Below, piece by piece: positions 57,118-64,000 of a stretch of DNA of 64,000 bases. The stretch comes from JANMDU01 sp031418715 (lineage in GTDB: Bacteria > Pseudomonadota > Gammaproteobacteria > Burkholderiales > Burkholderiaceae_C). Numbering within the stretch: position 1 is the first letter of the stretch; each line of letters opens with the position of its first letter. The notes below the pieces were generated by a model. The model made no database searches. It was not told the origin of the DNA and saw only the letters and a list, made by a program, of their open reading frames with translations. The translations under genes were made by a program, and so were the position numbers. Location of the stretch: contig JANOJL010000059.1 in the NCBI GenBank assembly GCA_031418715.1, positions 1 to 64,000 of the forward strand. Reading direction: 5' to 3'.

Positions 57118-57833
57118 ACAACCACTTTCAAAATCGCCTGCGCTACTGGTGCATAGCTCTTGCGATGCACTGAAGTCGCACCGTGTTTCATCAACGCTGC
57201 CATGTGAACGGCTGTGCCATAGCCTTTGTGGGCATCGAAGCCGTATTGCGGGAACTCGGCATGCAGCGCGTCGCATTGGCGATCGCGGGTGACTTTGGCG
57301 ATGATGGAGGCGGCGCTGATGGCTTGGACTTTCGCGTCGCCGCCGACGATGGCTTCTGCCAATACGTCAAGCTTGGGAATGCGGTTACCGTCAACCAACA
57401 CTTTGCTGGGCTTGAGACGCAGCCCTTGCACGGCGCGTTGCATCGCAAGCATGGTGGCTTGAAGAATGTTCAACCGATCAATCTCTTCCACACTGGCCTC
57501 GCCCACACTCACACAGAGCGCCTTGGCATGGATTTCAGCGAACAGCTTTTCTCGGCGCAACGCAGTGAGTTTTTTGGAATCATTCAGACCTTTGATCGGG
57601 TTCAAATCATCCAATATGACGGCCGCAGCGACAACGTTGCCAGCCAGTGGCCCGCGCCCCGCCTCATCCACACCCGCTATCAAACCAGGAGCATCCCACG
57701 CAAACGCCACTTGAACGACAGCCTCTTTCCTCTTACGAACTGGCTTGGCATCCGAGCGCTTCTTGCGCGCCTTGGGCACGGGCGGCAAAGCCAGAAGCTC
57801 AGGCTGCGGGGGAGACTTGGGAACGCGTGGCAT
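57114..57833 (-). CDS. rnhB: Ribonuclease HII
   Basis: Removes RNA from RNA-DNA hybrids, including misincorporated ribonucleotides. The active-site motif GVDEAGRGPLAGNVV gives the first acidic residues, and further Asp residues lie in VLVDGNRIP and ASIIAKVTRDR. At 239 residues it has an N-terminal basic extension of about 50 residues (KARKKRSDAKPVRKRKEA). It overlaps the lpxB 3' end by 35 nt in this frame, so the true start may be later. Confidence 0.94.
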   Translation of the reverse strand: MPRVPKSPPQPELLALPPVPKARKKRSDAKPVRKRKEAVVQVAFAWDAPGLIAGVDEAGRGPLAGNVVAAAVILDDLNPIKGLNDSKKLTALRREKLFAEIHAKALCVSVGEASVEEIDRLNILQATMLAMQRAVQGLRLKPSKVLVDGNRIPKLDVLAEAIVGGDAKVQAISAASIIAKVTRDRQCDALHAEFPQYGFDAHKGYGTAVHMAALMKHGATSVHRKSYAPVAQAILKVVV

Positions 57834-58977
57834 GGGAAAGAATTTGAGCGATGGCTTGAGAGGCGAGTTGCGGCGTATCTCGCAGCAGCTCTTGATGCAG
57901 CGCCGTAAAACGCTGCTCTAAAACGTGTATTTTCTCAGGAGAATCGAGCCAAGCCAACAAAGCTTCCGCCAAAGCCTGCGGTGTGGCAGCTTCTTGCAGC
58001 AATTCAGGCACCACAAATTCACCACACAAAATATTCGGCAGCCCCACCCAAGGCTGCATTTTTTTGCGCCGCATGATGAGCCAGCTGATCCAATGCATGT
58101 TGTACGCAATCACCATCGGACGCTTGAAGAGCGCCGCTTCCAAGGTGGCTGTGCCGCTGGCCACCAAGGCCACATTGCAGGCCGCGAGCGCGACATGCGA
58201 CTGCCCATCAAGCAGTTGAACCTGTTCTGAAACGCCCGCCTTGTGCGCAGCGGCTTCAATGGCTGCTTTGAGCGACGGTACGCAAGGAACTATGAATTTG
58301 ATAGCACTCCGCGCACGTTTTATAACGGCTAGCGCCTCAAAATACCTAAAAATCAGGTACTTCACCTCATCTGCGCGGCTGCCGGGTAAGAGCGCAATTA
58401 CCGTATCCTGCGCAGACAAACCCAGCTGCGCACGCGCCGCCGCCTTGTCCGGCTGCATCGGAATCACAGGTGCGAGCGGATGGCCCACATAGACGGCCGA
58501 AATACCCGCATCGTCATACAACTTCTTCTCAAACGGAAAGATGCACAGCATATGATCCACTGCCGTACGAATTTTCTCAATCCGCTCTGGCCGCCAAGCC
58601 CAAATGCTCGGGCTCACGAAATGGACCGTCTTAATCCCAGCAGCCTTCAAATCGCGCTCCAAATCGAGGTTGAAGTCAGGTGCATCGATGCCTATGAAGA
58701 CATCTGGTTTTTCTAGCAATAGCCGCGCTTTAAGTTTATTGCGAATCCCCACCAACTCGCGGTAATGCTTGAGCACCTCGACATAGCCACGCACCGCTAA
58801 TTTCTCGCTCGGCCACCAAGCCTGCATACCGCGCCGTTGCATCTGAACGCCACCGATACCCACAAACTGCGCATCCGGCCAATGCGCTTTCAATCCATCA
58901 AGTAGTAACCCACCCAGCAAGTCACCCGACGTCTCGCCTGCGACCAAAGCAATACGGATCGCGCCGTCTTGGCTCAT
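57799..58977 (-). CDS. lpxB: Lipid-A-disaccharide synthase
   Basis: A 392-residue GT19 glycosyltransferase joining UDP-diacylglucosamine and lipid X. The start ALVAGETSGDLLGGLLLDGL, HFVSPSIWAWRPERIEKI and LLPGSRADEVKYL are diagnostic. Residues after that (ALAVIKRARSAIKFIVP) are encoded by a repeat copy. ATG at 58977 is preferred to TTG at 58983, giving a six-base gap from lpxA. Confidence 0.96.
   Translation of the reverse strand: MSQDGAIRIALVAGETSGDLLGGLLLDGLKAHWPDAQFVGIGGVQMQRRGMQAWWPSEKLAVRGYVEVLKHYRELVGIRNKLKARLLLEKPDVFIGIDAPDFNLDLERDLKAAGIKTVHFVSPSIWAWRPERIEKIRTAVDHMLCIFPFEKKLYDDAGISAVYVGHPLAPVIPMQPDKAAARAQLGLSAQDTVIALLPGSRADEVKYLIFRYFEALAVIKRARSAIKFIVPCVPSLKAAIEAAAHKAGVSEQVQLLDGQSHVALAACNVALVASGTATLEAALFKRPMVIAYNMHWISWLIMRRKKMQPWVGLPNILCGEFVVPELLQEAATPQALAEALLAWLDSPEKIHVLEQRFTALHQELLRDTPQLASQAIAQILSHATRSQVSPAA
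58286..58362 (+). repeat. Dispersed repeat, copy R19, inside lpxB
   Basis: ACTATGAATTTGATAGCACT, CCGCGCACGTTTTATAACGG, CTAGCGCCTCAAAATACCTA and AAAATCAGGT. It is a full-length copy with the same 3' tail as intergenic R9, inside an essential gene. Confidence 0.88.
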
Positions 58978-58983
58978 CACCAA

Positions 58984-59784
58984 TCAGCGCACAATGCCGC
59001 GCTGGGGATTGACCTGCTCTAAAAATGTGAGCATGTCGCGCACATCCGATAAGGCTTGCGGATGTTTTTCGCCTAGATTCTGAATCTCCACACGGGCGGC
59101 ATCGAGCGTGAGATCATCACGGTAAAGTGCTTTGTGCATGGCTTTCACAGCGCTGATGCGCTCTGCGTTGAAGCCTCGACGACGCAGGCCTTCAAAATTC
59201 ATACTGCGCGCAGCCGCCGGCTGACCTTGGCACATCACATACGGCGGCACATCTGCAAAAAGCAGTGAACACATCGCCGTCATTGAATGTGCGCCAATGC
59301 GAACGAACTGATGCACCACCGTGAAACCGCCCAGAATCACCCAATCACTCACGATCACATGGCCCGCGAGCTGCGAATTGTTGGCCATGATCGTGTCGTT
59401 GCCGACGATACAGTCGTGCGCCAGATGCACGTAGGCCATAAGCCAGTTGCGGTCACCCACACGCGTCACGCCGCCGCCTGCCGGCGAGCCAATGTTGAAA
59501 CTGGTGAATTCGCGGATGGTGTTGTCATTACCAATCACCAATTCGCAAGGCTCACCAGCGTATTTTTTGTCTTGCGGAATACCGCCCAGCGACGAGAACT
59601 GAAAGACGTGATTGCGCTCGCCAATCGTGGTGTGCCCTTCGATCACAGCATGTGGGCCAACTATGGTGTCAGCACCTATCTTCACATGAGGCCCAATCAC
59701 GCTATACGGTCCGATGCTCACCGAGCTGTCAAGCTGCGCTTTAGAGTCAACCAGCGCTGTAGAGTGAATCAAAGGTGTGGTCAT
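58984..59784 (-). CDS. lpxA: UDP-N-acetylglucosamine O-acyltransferase
   Basis: First enzyme of lipid A synthesis, a 266-residue left-handed beta-helix trimer. Hexapeptide repeats (VSIGPYSVIGPHVKIGADTI) fill the N-terminal two thirds. The catalytic His lies in LMAYVHLAHDCIVGND. ATG at 59784 starts MTTPLIHSTALVDSKA, the normal family beginning; an in-frame start 51 bases upstream is not needed. Confidence 0.96.
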   Translation of the reverse strand: MTTPLIHSTALVDSKAQLDSSVSIGPYSVIGPHVKIGADTIVGPHAVIEGHTTIGERNHVFQFSSLGGIPQDKKYAGEPCELVIGNDNTIREFTSFNIGSPAGGGVTRVGDRNWLMAYVHLAHDCIVGNDTIMANNSQLAGHVIVSDWVILGGFTVVHQFVRIGAHSMTAMCSLLFADVPPYVMCQGQPAAARSMNFEGLRRRGFNAERISAVKAMHKALYRDDLTLDAARVEIQNLGEKHPQALSDVRDMLTFLEQVNPQRGIVR

Positions 59785-59810
59785 GTTGCAGGAGCTTCGA
59801 AGTTCAAGCA

Positions 59811-60251
59811 TCAACCAACTTGGCGCATGGTGCACATTAGCTCAGCTTCTACCGCCAGCTCTTCGCCCACAAAAGCCTGCGCCTTGAATTTGAAGATTCC
59901 AGCTTTCATGCGGGCAAGTTGTACATTCAAAAGGAGCTGATCACCCGGCTCCACAGGACGTTTGAAACGAGCTCCATCAATACCGGCAAAATAATAAACC
60001 GTTGTGTCACCCGGCGTGACACCCATCATGTCAAAAGAAAGCAGGGCAGCAGCTTGCGCCAAAGCTTCCAACATCATGACACCGGGCATGACAGGTCGGT
60101 GCGGAAAATGGCCATTGAAATAAGGCTCATTGATCGACACATTCTTGAGCGCTTTGATGGATTTACCTTTGTCAATCTGTAACACGCGATCCACCATCAA
60201 GATGGGGTAGCGATGTGGCAATTGCTTCAAAATTTGGTGAATATCCATCAT
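59811..60251 (-). CDS. fabZ: 3-hydroxyacyl-ACP dehydratase FabZ
   Basis: A 146-residue hot-dog fold dehydratase of fatty acid elongation. The N-terminal LKQLPHRYPILMVDRVL and the catalytic His in FNGHFPHRPVMPGVMMLEAL are diagnostic. Its ATG overlaps the lpxD stop by four bases, and lpxA follows after 26 nt, linking fatty acid and lipid A supply. Confidence 0.97.
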   Translation of the reverse strand: MMDIHQILKQLPHRYPILMVDRVLQIDKGKSIKALKNVSINEPYFNGHFPHRPVMPGVMMLEALAQAAALLSFDMMGVTPGDTTVYYFAGIDGARFKRPVEPGDQLLLNVQLARMKAGIFKFKAQAFVGEELAVEAELMCTMRQVG

Positions 60252-61261
60252 GACAGTTCAATCTTCTTTGCCGGTTTTTCTAAGGTTTGCTCGATGGCGC
60301 GGATGCGCTCACGCAGTTTGTGCAATTGTCGCAGGGTCACAGCGTTTTTCTCCCAATTCTTGTTGCTGTCGATAGGAAACATGCCCGTGTACAAGCCTGG
60401 CTCGCTAATGGAGCGAGTCACTGTGGTGGAAGCAGAGATATCCACATGATCAGCCAACGTTAGATGCCCTAGAATCACCGCACCTCCTCCGACGGTGCAA
60501 TAAGCGCCAATCGTGGCACTACCAGCCACACCGGCGTTGCCTGCCAAAGCGCTGTGTTTGCCAATGCGCACGTTGTGACCAATTTGTACGAGATTGTCGA
60601 CTTTCACACCATCTTCAATCACCGTGTCATCCAAAGCGCCACGGTCAATGCAGGTGTTCGCTCCGATTTCCACATCATTACCGATGCACACAGCGCCCAG
60701 CTGCTCAATCTTTTCCCATGATTGATCAGCACGCGGCGCAAAGCCAAAACCATCTGCACCAATCACCACGCCGCTGTGCACAATGCATCTCTGGCCGATG
60801 ATGCATCTCTGACCTACGGTCACGCGTGCAGCCAAGCGCGTGTGTGCACCAATGCATGCACCTGCGCCGACGAAGCAAAGCGCACCGATGGTGGCTGTAG
60901 GATCAATTTGCGCAGATGCATCGACCACTGCACTCGGGTGAATACCAGAAGCTACTGCAACGTGGTGCCGTTGCTTCCACCATTGCGTAAGCTTGGCAAA
61001 GTAAAGATACGGCGAGTCCGTCTCAATCCAAGCGCGACCCTCTGCTGTCCAGCCCTGAATCCTATCAGCAGCCTCGGGAGACAAGATAACGCAACTAGCC
61101 TGCGTTATCGCAAGCTGCTGTGCGTATTTAACGTGGCTTAAAAAGCTAATGCTTCCCGCCAGAGCGTCGGCCAGCGGTGAAATGCGATGGATGGCGAGCA
61201 AAGAATCGCCATGCAGTTGGCCACCCAATGCTTGGGTAATATTTCCAAGAGTGATTGCCAT
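60248..61261 (-). CDS. lpxD: UDP-3-O-(3-hydroxyacyl)glucosamine N-acyltransferase
   Basis: A 337-residue acyltransferase adding the second acyl chain in lipid A synthesis. An N-terminal uridine-binding domain (to about 100) is followed by hexapeptide repeats (IHPSAVVDASAQIDPTATIG) and the conserved GADGFGFAPRADQSWEKIEQ. The catalytic His lies in VQIGHNVRIGKHSALAGNAG. It starts 28 nt after skp. Confidence 0.96.
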   Translation of the reverse strand: MAITLGNITQALGGQLHGDSLLAIHRISPLADALAGSISFLSHVKYAQQLAITQASCVILSPEAADRIQGWTAEGRAWIETDSPYLYFAKLTQWWKQRHHVAVASGIHPSAVVDASAQIDPTATIGALCFVGAGACIGAHTRLAARVTVGQRCIIGQRCIVHSGVVIGADGFGFAPRADQSWEKIEQLGAVCIGNDVEIGANTCIDRGALDDTVIEDGVKVDNLVQIGHNVRIGKHSALAGNAGVAGSATIGAYCTVGGGAVILGHLTLADHVDISASTTVTRSISEPGLYTGMFPIDSNKNWEKNAVTLRQLHKLRERIRAIEQTLEKPAKKIELS

Positions 61262-61289
61262 CGGAAGCCTTGGGGCGCCGAGGCAGGCG

Positions 61290-61820
61290 TTACCGTACGC
61301 CCGAAGCGTCCAACGCCTTGATCACGCGATCAGTGATGTCGTGCTTAGGATTGAAGTACACCGCTTCTTGCAAGATGACATCGTATTTTTCAGCTTCAGC
61401 CACTTGCTTAACAATACGATTGGCACGCTCGAGTACGCCTTGCAACTCCTCGTTTTTGCGATTGTTCAAGTCTTCCTGAAATTCGCGGCGCTTACGCTGA
61501 AAATCACGGTCTTGCTCTACCAATGTGCGTTGACGCGAAGTGCGCTGGGTTTCAGACAGTGTTGGCGCCTCGCGTTCGAATTTCTCAGATGCTAAGCGCA
61601 AGGTCTCGCCTTGCGCGACCAGATCTTTTTCACGTCTTGCAAATTCCGCCTCCAACTTGGTCTGCGCCGATTTGGCCATATTGGCTTCGCGAAAAATACG
61701 ATCTGTGTTGACAAATCCCACACGAAACTCTTGCGCTTGTGCTGGCACAGACAACAAACTAGACAATGCACATGCACCGACAAGCAGGAATTGAGTTAAC
61801 TTCGATTTCATAGCAGACAT
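61290..61820 (-). CDS. skp: Periplasmic chaperone Skp/OmpH family
   Basis: A 176-residue outer-membrane-protein chaperone. The signal peptide (LVGACALSSLLSVPAQAQ) precedes FRVGFVNTDRIFREANMA, and long coiled-coil arms (about 50-130) follow. ATG at 61820 lies three bases after the bamA stop; ATG at 61811 would give a slightly shorter signal peptide. It is placed between bamA and lpxD as usual. Confidence 0.93.
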   Translation of the reverse strand: MSAMKSKLTQFLLVGACALSSLLSVPAQAQEFRVGFVNTDRIFREANMAKSAQTKLEAEFARREKDLVAQGETLRLASEKFEREAPTLSETQRTSRQRTLVEQDRDFQRKRREFQEDLNNRKNEELQGVLERANRIVKQVAEAEKYDVILQEAVYFNPKHDITDRVIKALDASGVR

Positions 61821-61822
61821 CT

Positions 61823-64000
61823 TCAAAAGGTGGTTCCGATCTGGAATTGCAATTTCTGGATTTTATCCCCAGCTTGCTTGCGAATAGGATTGGCAATGGC
61901 CAAGCGGAGCGGCCCGACAGGCGAAACCCAGCTCAAGCCTACGCCCACAGAGGCGCGCATGTCTTTCAAGCTGTAATTTTGGTTCTCGGCAAACACATTG
62001 CCCACATCCATGAAGCCGAACACACGTAAAGTGCGGTCATTGCCAGCGCCGGGTAAAGGAGCTTGCAACTCCACAGCGCCAAGCAGCTTCTTAGGGCCAC
62101 CTAAATAAGCGCCAGTGACATCACGCGGGCCGAGCGTTCCTTGCTCAAAGCCACGCACCGAACCCAAACCGCCTGCAAAGAAATTCTTAAATACTGGGAA
62201 TGGCGTACCCCCCATACCTTTGCCCCAGCCAAATTCGCCATTGAAAGCCAACGTGAATTGTTTATTCAAAGTGATGTACTGCTGATACTGGTAACTAGCG
62301 CGAAGGAATTTTGCATCCCCTGCAATGCCCCAGTCGCCATTGAGACGCTGCAGTCTTCCGGAGTTAGGCGCAAGTGAACTGTCTCGCGTGTCACTCGACC
62401 AACCCAAAGTCAAAGGAACCAAGGTGCTCTTGAGTCCTGCCTTATTTGAAAAAGCCAAATATGATGCGGGCAAGTTAGTGCCAGGTACGATTTCAGTTTG
62501 CTCAAAGCCACCACCAAAAAACACAATCGTTTGCTCAGAGAATGGCACACCAAATCGCAAACTGGCTCCACGCGTGTTGAGTTGGTAGTCGCTGGAGTCT
62601 AGCTCAACTGGCTTCTGTGTTCGGAAGTAAACTTCAACCGAACGCGAAACGCCATCTTGGGTGAAATATGGGTCGATCGCCGTGAGAGCCAAAGTACGGT
62701 TCTGTTTAGAGGTATTGAAATCGATCCCAAGATAATTGCCCGAACCAAACACGTTTTCCTGCTGCACCTTGAATTGCAGCGACAATTTGTCTGAGCTTGA
62801 GAAGCCAGCACCTAAGACTAAGTTACCTGTAGGCTTTTCATCCACCTTGATATTCACGTCGACCTGGTCGTTCGTTCCCGACACATCCGATGTGTCCACA
62901 TCCACCGATTTGAAAAAACCCAAACGGTCCACGCGATCACGTGAAAGTTTGATTTTTTCACCGTCGTACCAGCTTGATTCAAACTGACGGAACTCACGAC
63001 GAATCACCTCATCTCTTGTGCGGTTGTTGCCCCCAATATTGATCTTGCGAACGTAAGCACGACGCGATGGATCGGCCACGAGATTGATCGTTACGGTGTT
63101 GTTCACGCGATCAATATCAGGGCGGGCTTGCACTTGTGCAAATGCATAACCAAAGTTACCGAAATAATCGGTAAAGGCTTTCGTGGTTTCAGCCACTCGC
63201 TCGGAGTTGTAAGCTTGACCGGGCACGATCTTCACGAAGGTTTTGAACTCTTCTTCTTTGCCCAAGTAATTGCCTTCCAGTTTCACGCCAGAGACAGCAA
63301 AACGCGCACCTTCGGTGATGTTCACCGTGATGCCAATGCTTTGCTTATCGGGGGAAATCGTCACTTGCGTGGAGTCAATCTTGAATTCAAGGTAGCCACG
63401 CGTGAGGTAGTACGAGCGCAGGCTTTCCAGATCGGCGTTGAGCTTGGTGCGCGAGTAGCGATCACTCTTGGTGTACCAAGACAGCCAGCCGCCAGTATCC
63501 AGATCAAAGAGCCCTTTGATCGTACTTTCACTGAAGGCTTGCGTGCCAACGATATCAATGTTCTTGATCTTGGCCACATCGCCTTCGATTACATTGAAGT
63601 TCAGATTCACACGGTTGCGCTCAATCGGTGTCACGGTGGTGATCACTTCAGCGCCATACAAGCTGCGGCTCAGATACTGGCGCTTCAACTCCTGCTCGGC
63701 GCGATCTGCAAGTGCTTTGTCAAACGCACGCCCTTCAGCCAAACCCACCTCGCGCAATGCTTTGATCAGCACTTCTTTGTCAAATTCTTTGGTGCCCGTG
63801 AAGCTGACGTCAGAAATCGTGGGGCGCTCTTCCACGATCACCACCACGACATTGCCCTGCACATCAATGCGCACGTCTTTGAACAACCCCAAACCGAAGA
63901 GCGAACGGATTGCCGCAGATGCTTTGTCATCGTTGTAGGTGTCGCCAACTTGGAAAGGCAGCGTGATGAAGATCGTGCCGGGCTCGACCCGTTGTAAACC
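61823..64000 (-). CDS. bamA: Outer membrane assembly factor BamA, C-terminal part
   Basis: The frame runs through the right edge, so the signal peptide and start lie outside. The visible 725 residues begin inside POTRA1 (LQRVEPGTIFITLPFQVGDT) and include the remaining POTRA domains and the 16-strand barrel. The barrel has SVRGFEQGTLGPRDVTGAYL, which carries the conserved VRGF loop-6 motif, and the C-terminal beta signal ends FQIGTTF. It inserts beta-barrel proteins into the outer membrane. Confidence 0.97.
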   Translation of the reverse strand, partial: GLQRVEPGTIFITLPFQVGDTYNDDKASAAIRSLFGLGLFKDVRIDVQGNVVVVIVEERPTISDVSFTGTKEFDKEVLIKALREVGLAEGRAFDKALADRAEQELKRQYLSRSLYGAEVITTVTPIERNRVNLNFNVIEGDVAKIKNIDIVGTQAFSESTIKGLFDLDTGGWLSWYTKSDRYSRTKLNADLESLRSYYLTRGYLEFKIDSTQVTISPDKQSIGITVNITEGARFAVSGVKLEGNYLGKEEEFKTFVKIVPGQAYNSERVAETTKAFTDYFGNFGYAFAQVQARPDIDRVNNTVTINLVADPSRRAYVRKINIGGNNRTRDEVIRREFRQFESSWYDGEKIKLSRDRVDRLGFFKSVDVDTSDVSGTNDQVDVNIKVDEKPTGNLVLGAGFSSSDKLSLQFKVQQENVFGSGNYLGIDFNTSKQNRTLALTAIDPYFTQDGVSRSVEVYFRTQKPVELDSSDYQLNTRGASLRFGVPFSEQTIVFFGGGFEQTEIVPGTNLPASYLAFSNKAGLKSTLVPLTLGWSSDTRDSSLAPNSGRLQRLNGDWGIAGDAKFLRASYQYQQYITLNKQFTLAFNGEFGWGKGMGGTPFPVFKNFFAGGLGSVRGFEQGTLGPRDVTGAYLGGPKKLLGAVELQAPLPGAGNDRTLRVFGFMDVGNVFAENQNYSLKDMRASVGVGLSWVSPVGPLRLAIANPIRKQAGDKIQKLQFQIGTTF

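Noticed and set aside
1..64000. CRISPR array, rRNA or tRNA genes, prophage
   Set aside because: The repeats are dispersed rather than tandem with spacers; no tRNA-like cloverleaf, rRNA motif or phage structural gene was noticed.

Overview
The window looks like a chromosomal segment of a freshwater-type betaproteobacterium of the order Burkholderiales, most likely family Comamonadaceae. The reasons are the gene orders bamA-skp-lpxD-fabZ-lpxA-lpxB-rnhB, carA-carB-greA, asd-fimV-truA and surE-pcm-nlpD, an ANTAR-regulated nitrate ABC transporter, and many copies of a 45-70 bp dispersed repeat. The taxonomic call is inference. No rRNA, tRNA or CRISPR array was found.

Layout. 1-2.2 kb: 3' end of an Rhs toxin gene with a translationally coupled small membrane protein (candidate immunity) and an orphan small anchored protein. 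2.2-5.4 kb: cysN, a 7Fe ferredoxin and a ferredoxin-NADP reductase, the last flanked by two large inverted-repeat elements. 5.4-8.5 kb: orphan amino-acid-type binding protein, small heat shock protein, tsaD. 8.4-12.3 kb: ANTAR regulator (NasT type) followed by nrtA-nrtB-nrtD, with an RNA leader that carries two A1/G4 hexaloop hairpins and an intrinsic terminator. 12.4-19.4 kb: two oxidoreductases, surE-pcm-nlpD (without rpoS after it), an exonuclease, and asd with a Thr/Ile-rich leader peptide. 19.7-26 kb: fimV, truA, MFS transporter, rmuC. 26-28 kb: ankyrin-gene fragment, membrane protein, MDR oxidoreductase, GDT1-type half transporter.

28.2-34 kb appears to be an acquired catabolic block: a LysR regulator, a frameshifted TctC-type binding protein, an M20 amidohydrolase, a tandem glycine riboswitch, a DadA-like oxidase, then a 2-hydroxyacid dehydrogenase. 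Together they suggest use of an N-acylglycine or a similar amide through glycine and glyoxylate. 34-38 kb: ion transporter, a lone integron-type cassette (HEPN-like gene plus attC), a PIN/Phd toxin-antitoxin pair, pncB.

39.1-46 kb holds a light-harvesting locus on the minus strand: three small paralogous proteins of unknown function, a proton-pump-type rhodopsin with an unusual Asp-Thr-Lys motif, crtI, crtB, crtY and blh. The genes are nearly all overlapping or closely spaced. They would convert geranylgeranyl diphosphate to beta-carotene and retinal for the rhodopsin. 46.3-64 kb is core: ldcA, dnaE, greA, carB, carA, a TrmH-type methyltransferase, rnhB, lpxB, lpxA, fabZ, lpxD, skp and the 3' part of bamA.

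The most striking genome-scale feature is the dispersed repeat. About 19 copies occur, and roughly half lie inside coding regions, where they are read in frame. Unrelated proteins (TsaD, LpxB, a TrmH methyltransferase, a binding-protein signal peptide) therefore share the same short peptide. The repeat is absent from the 28-33 kb block and from the rhodopsin locus.
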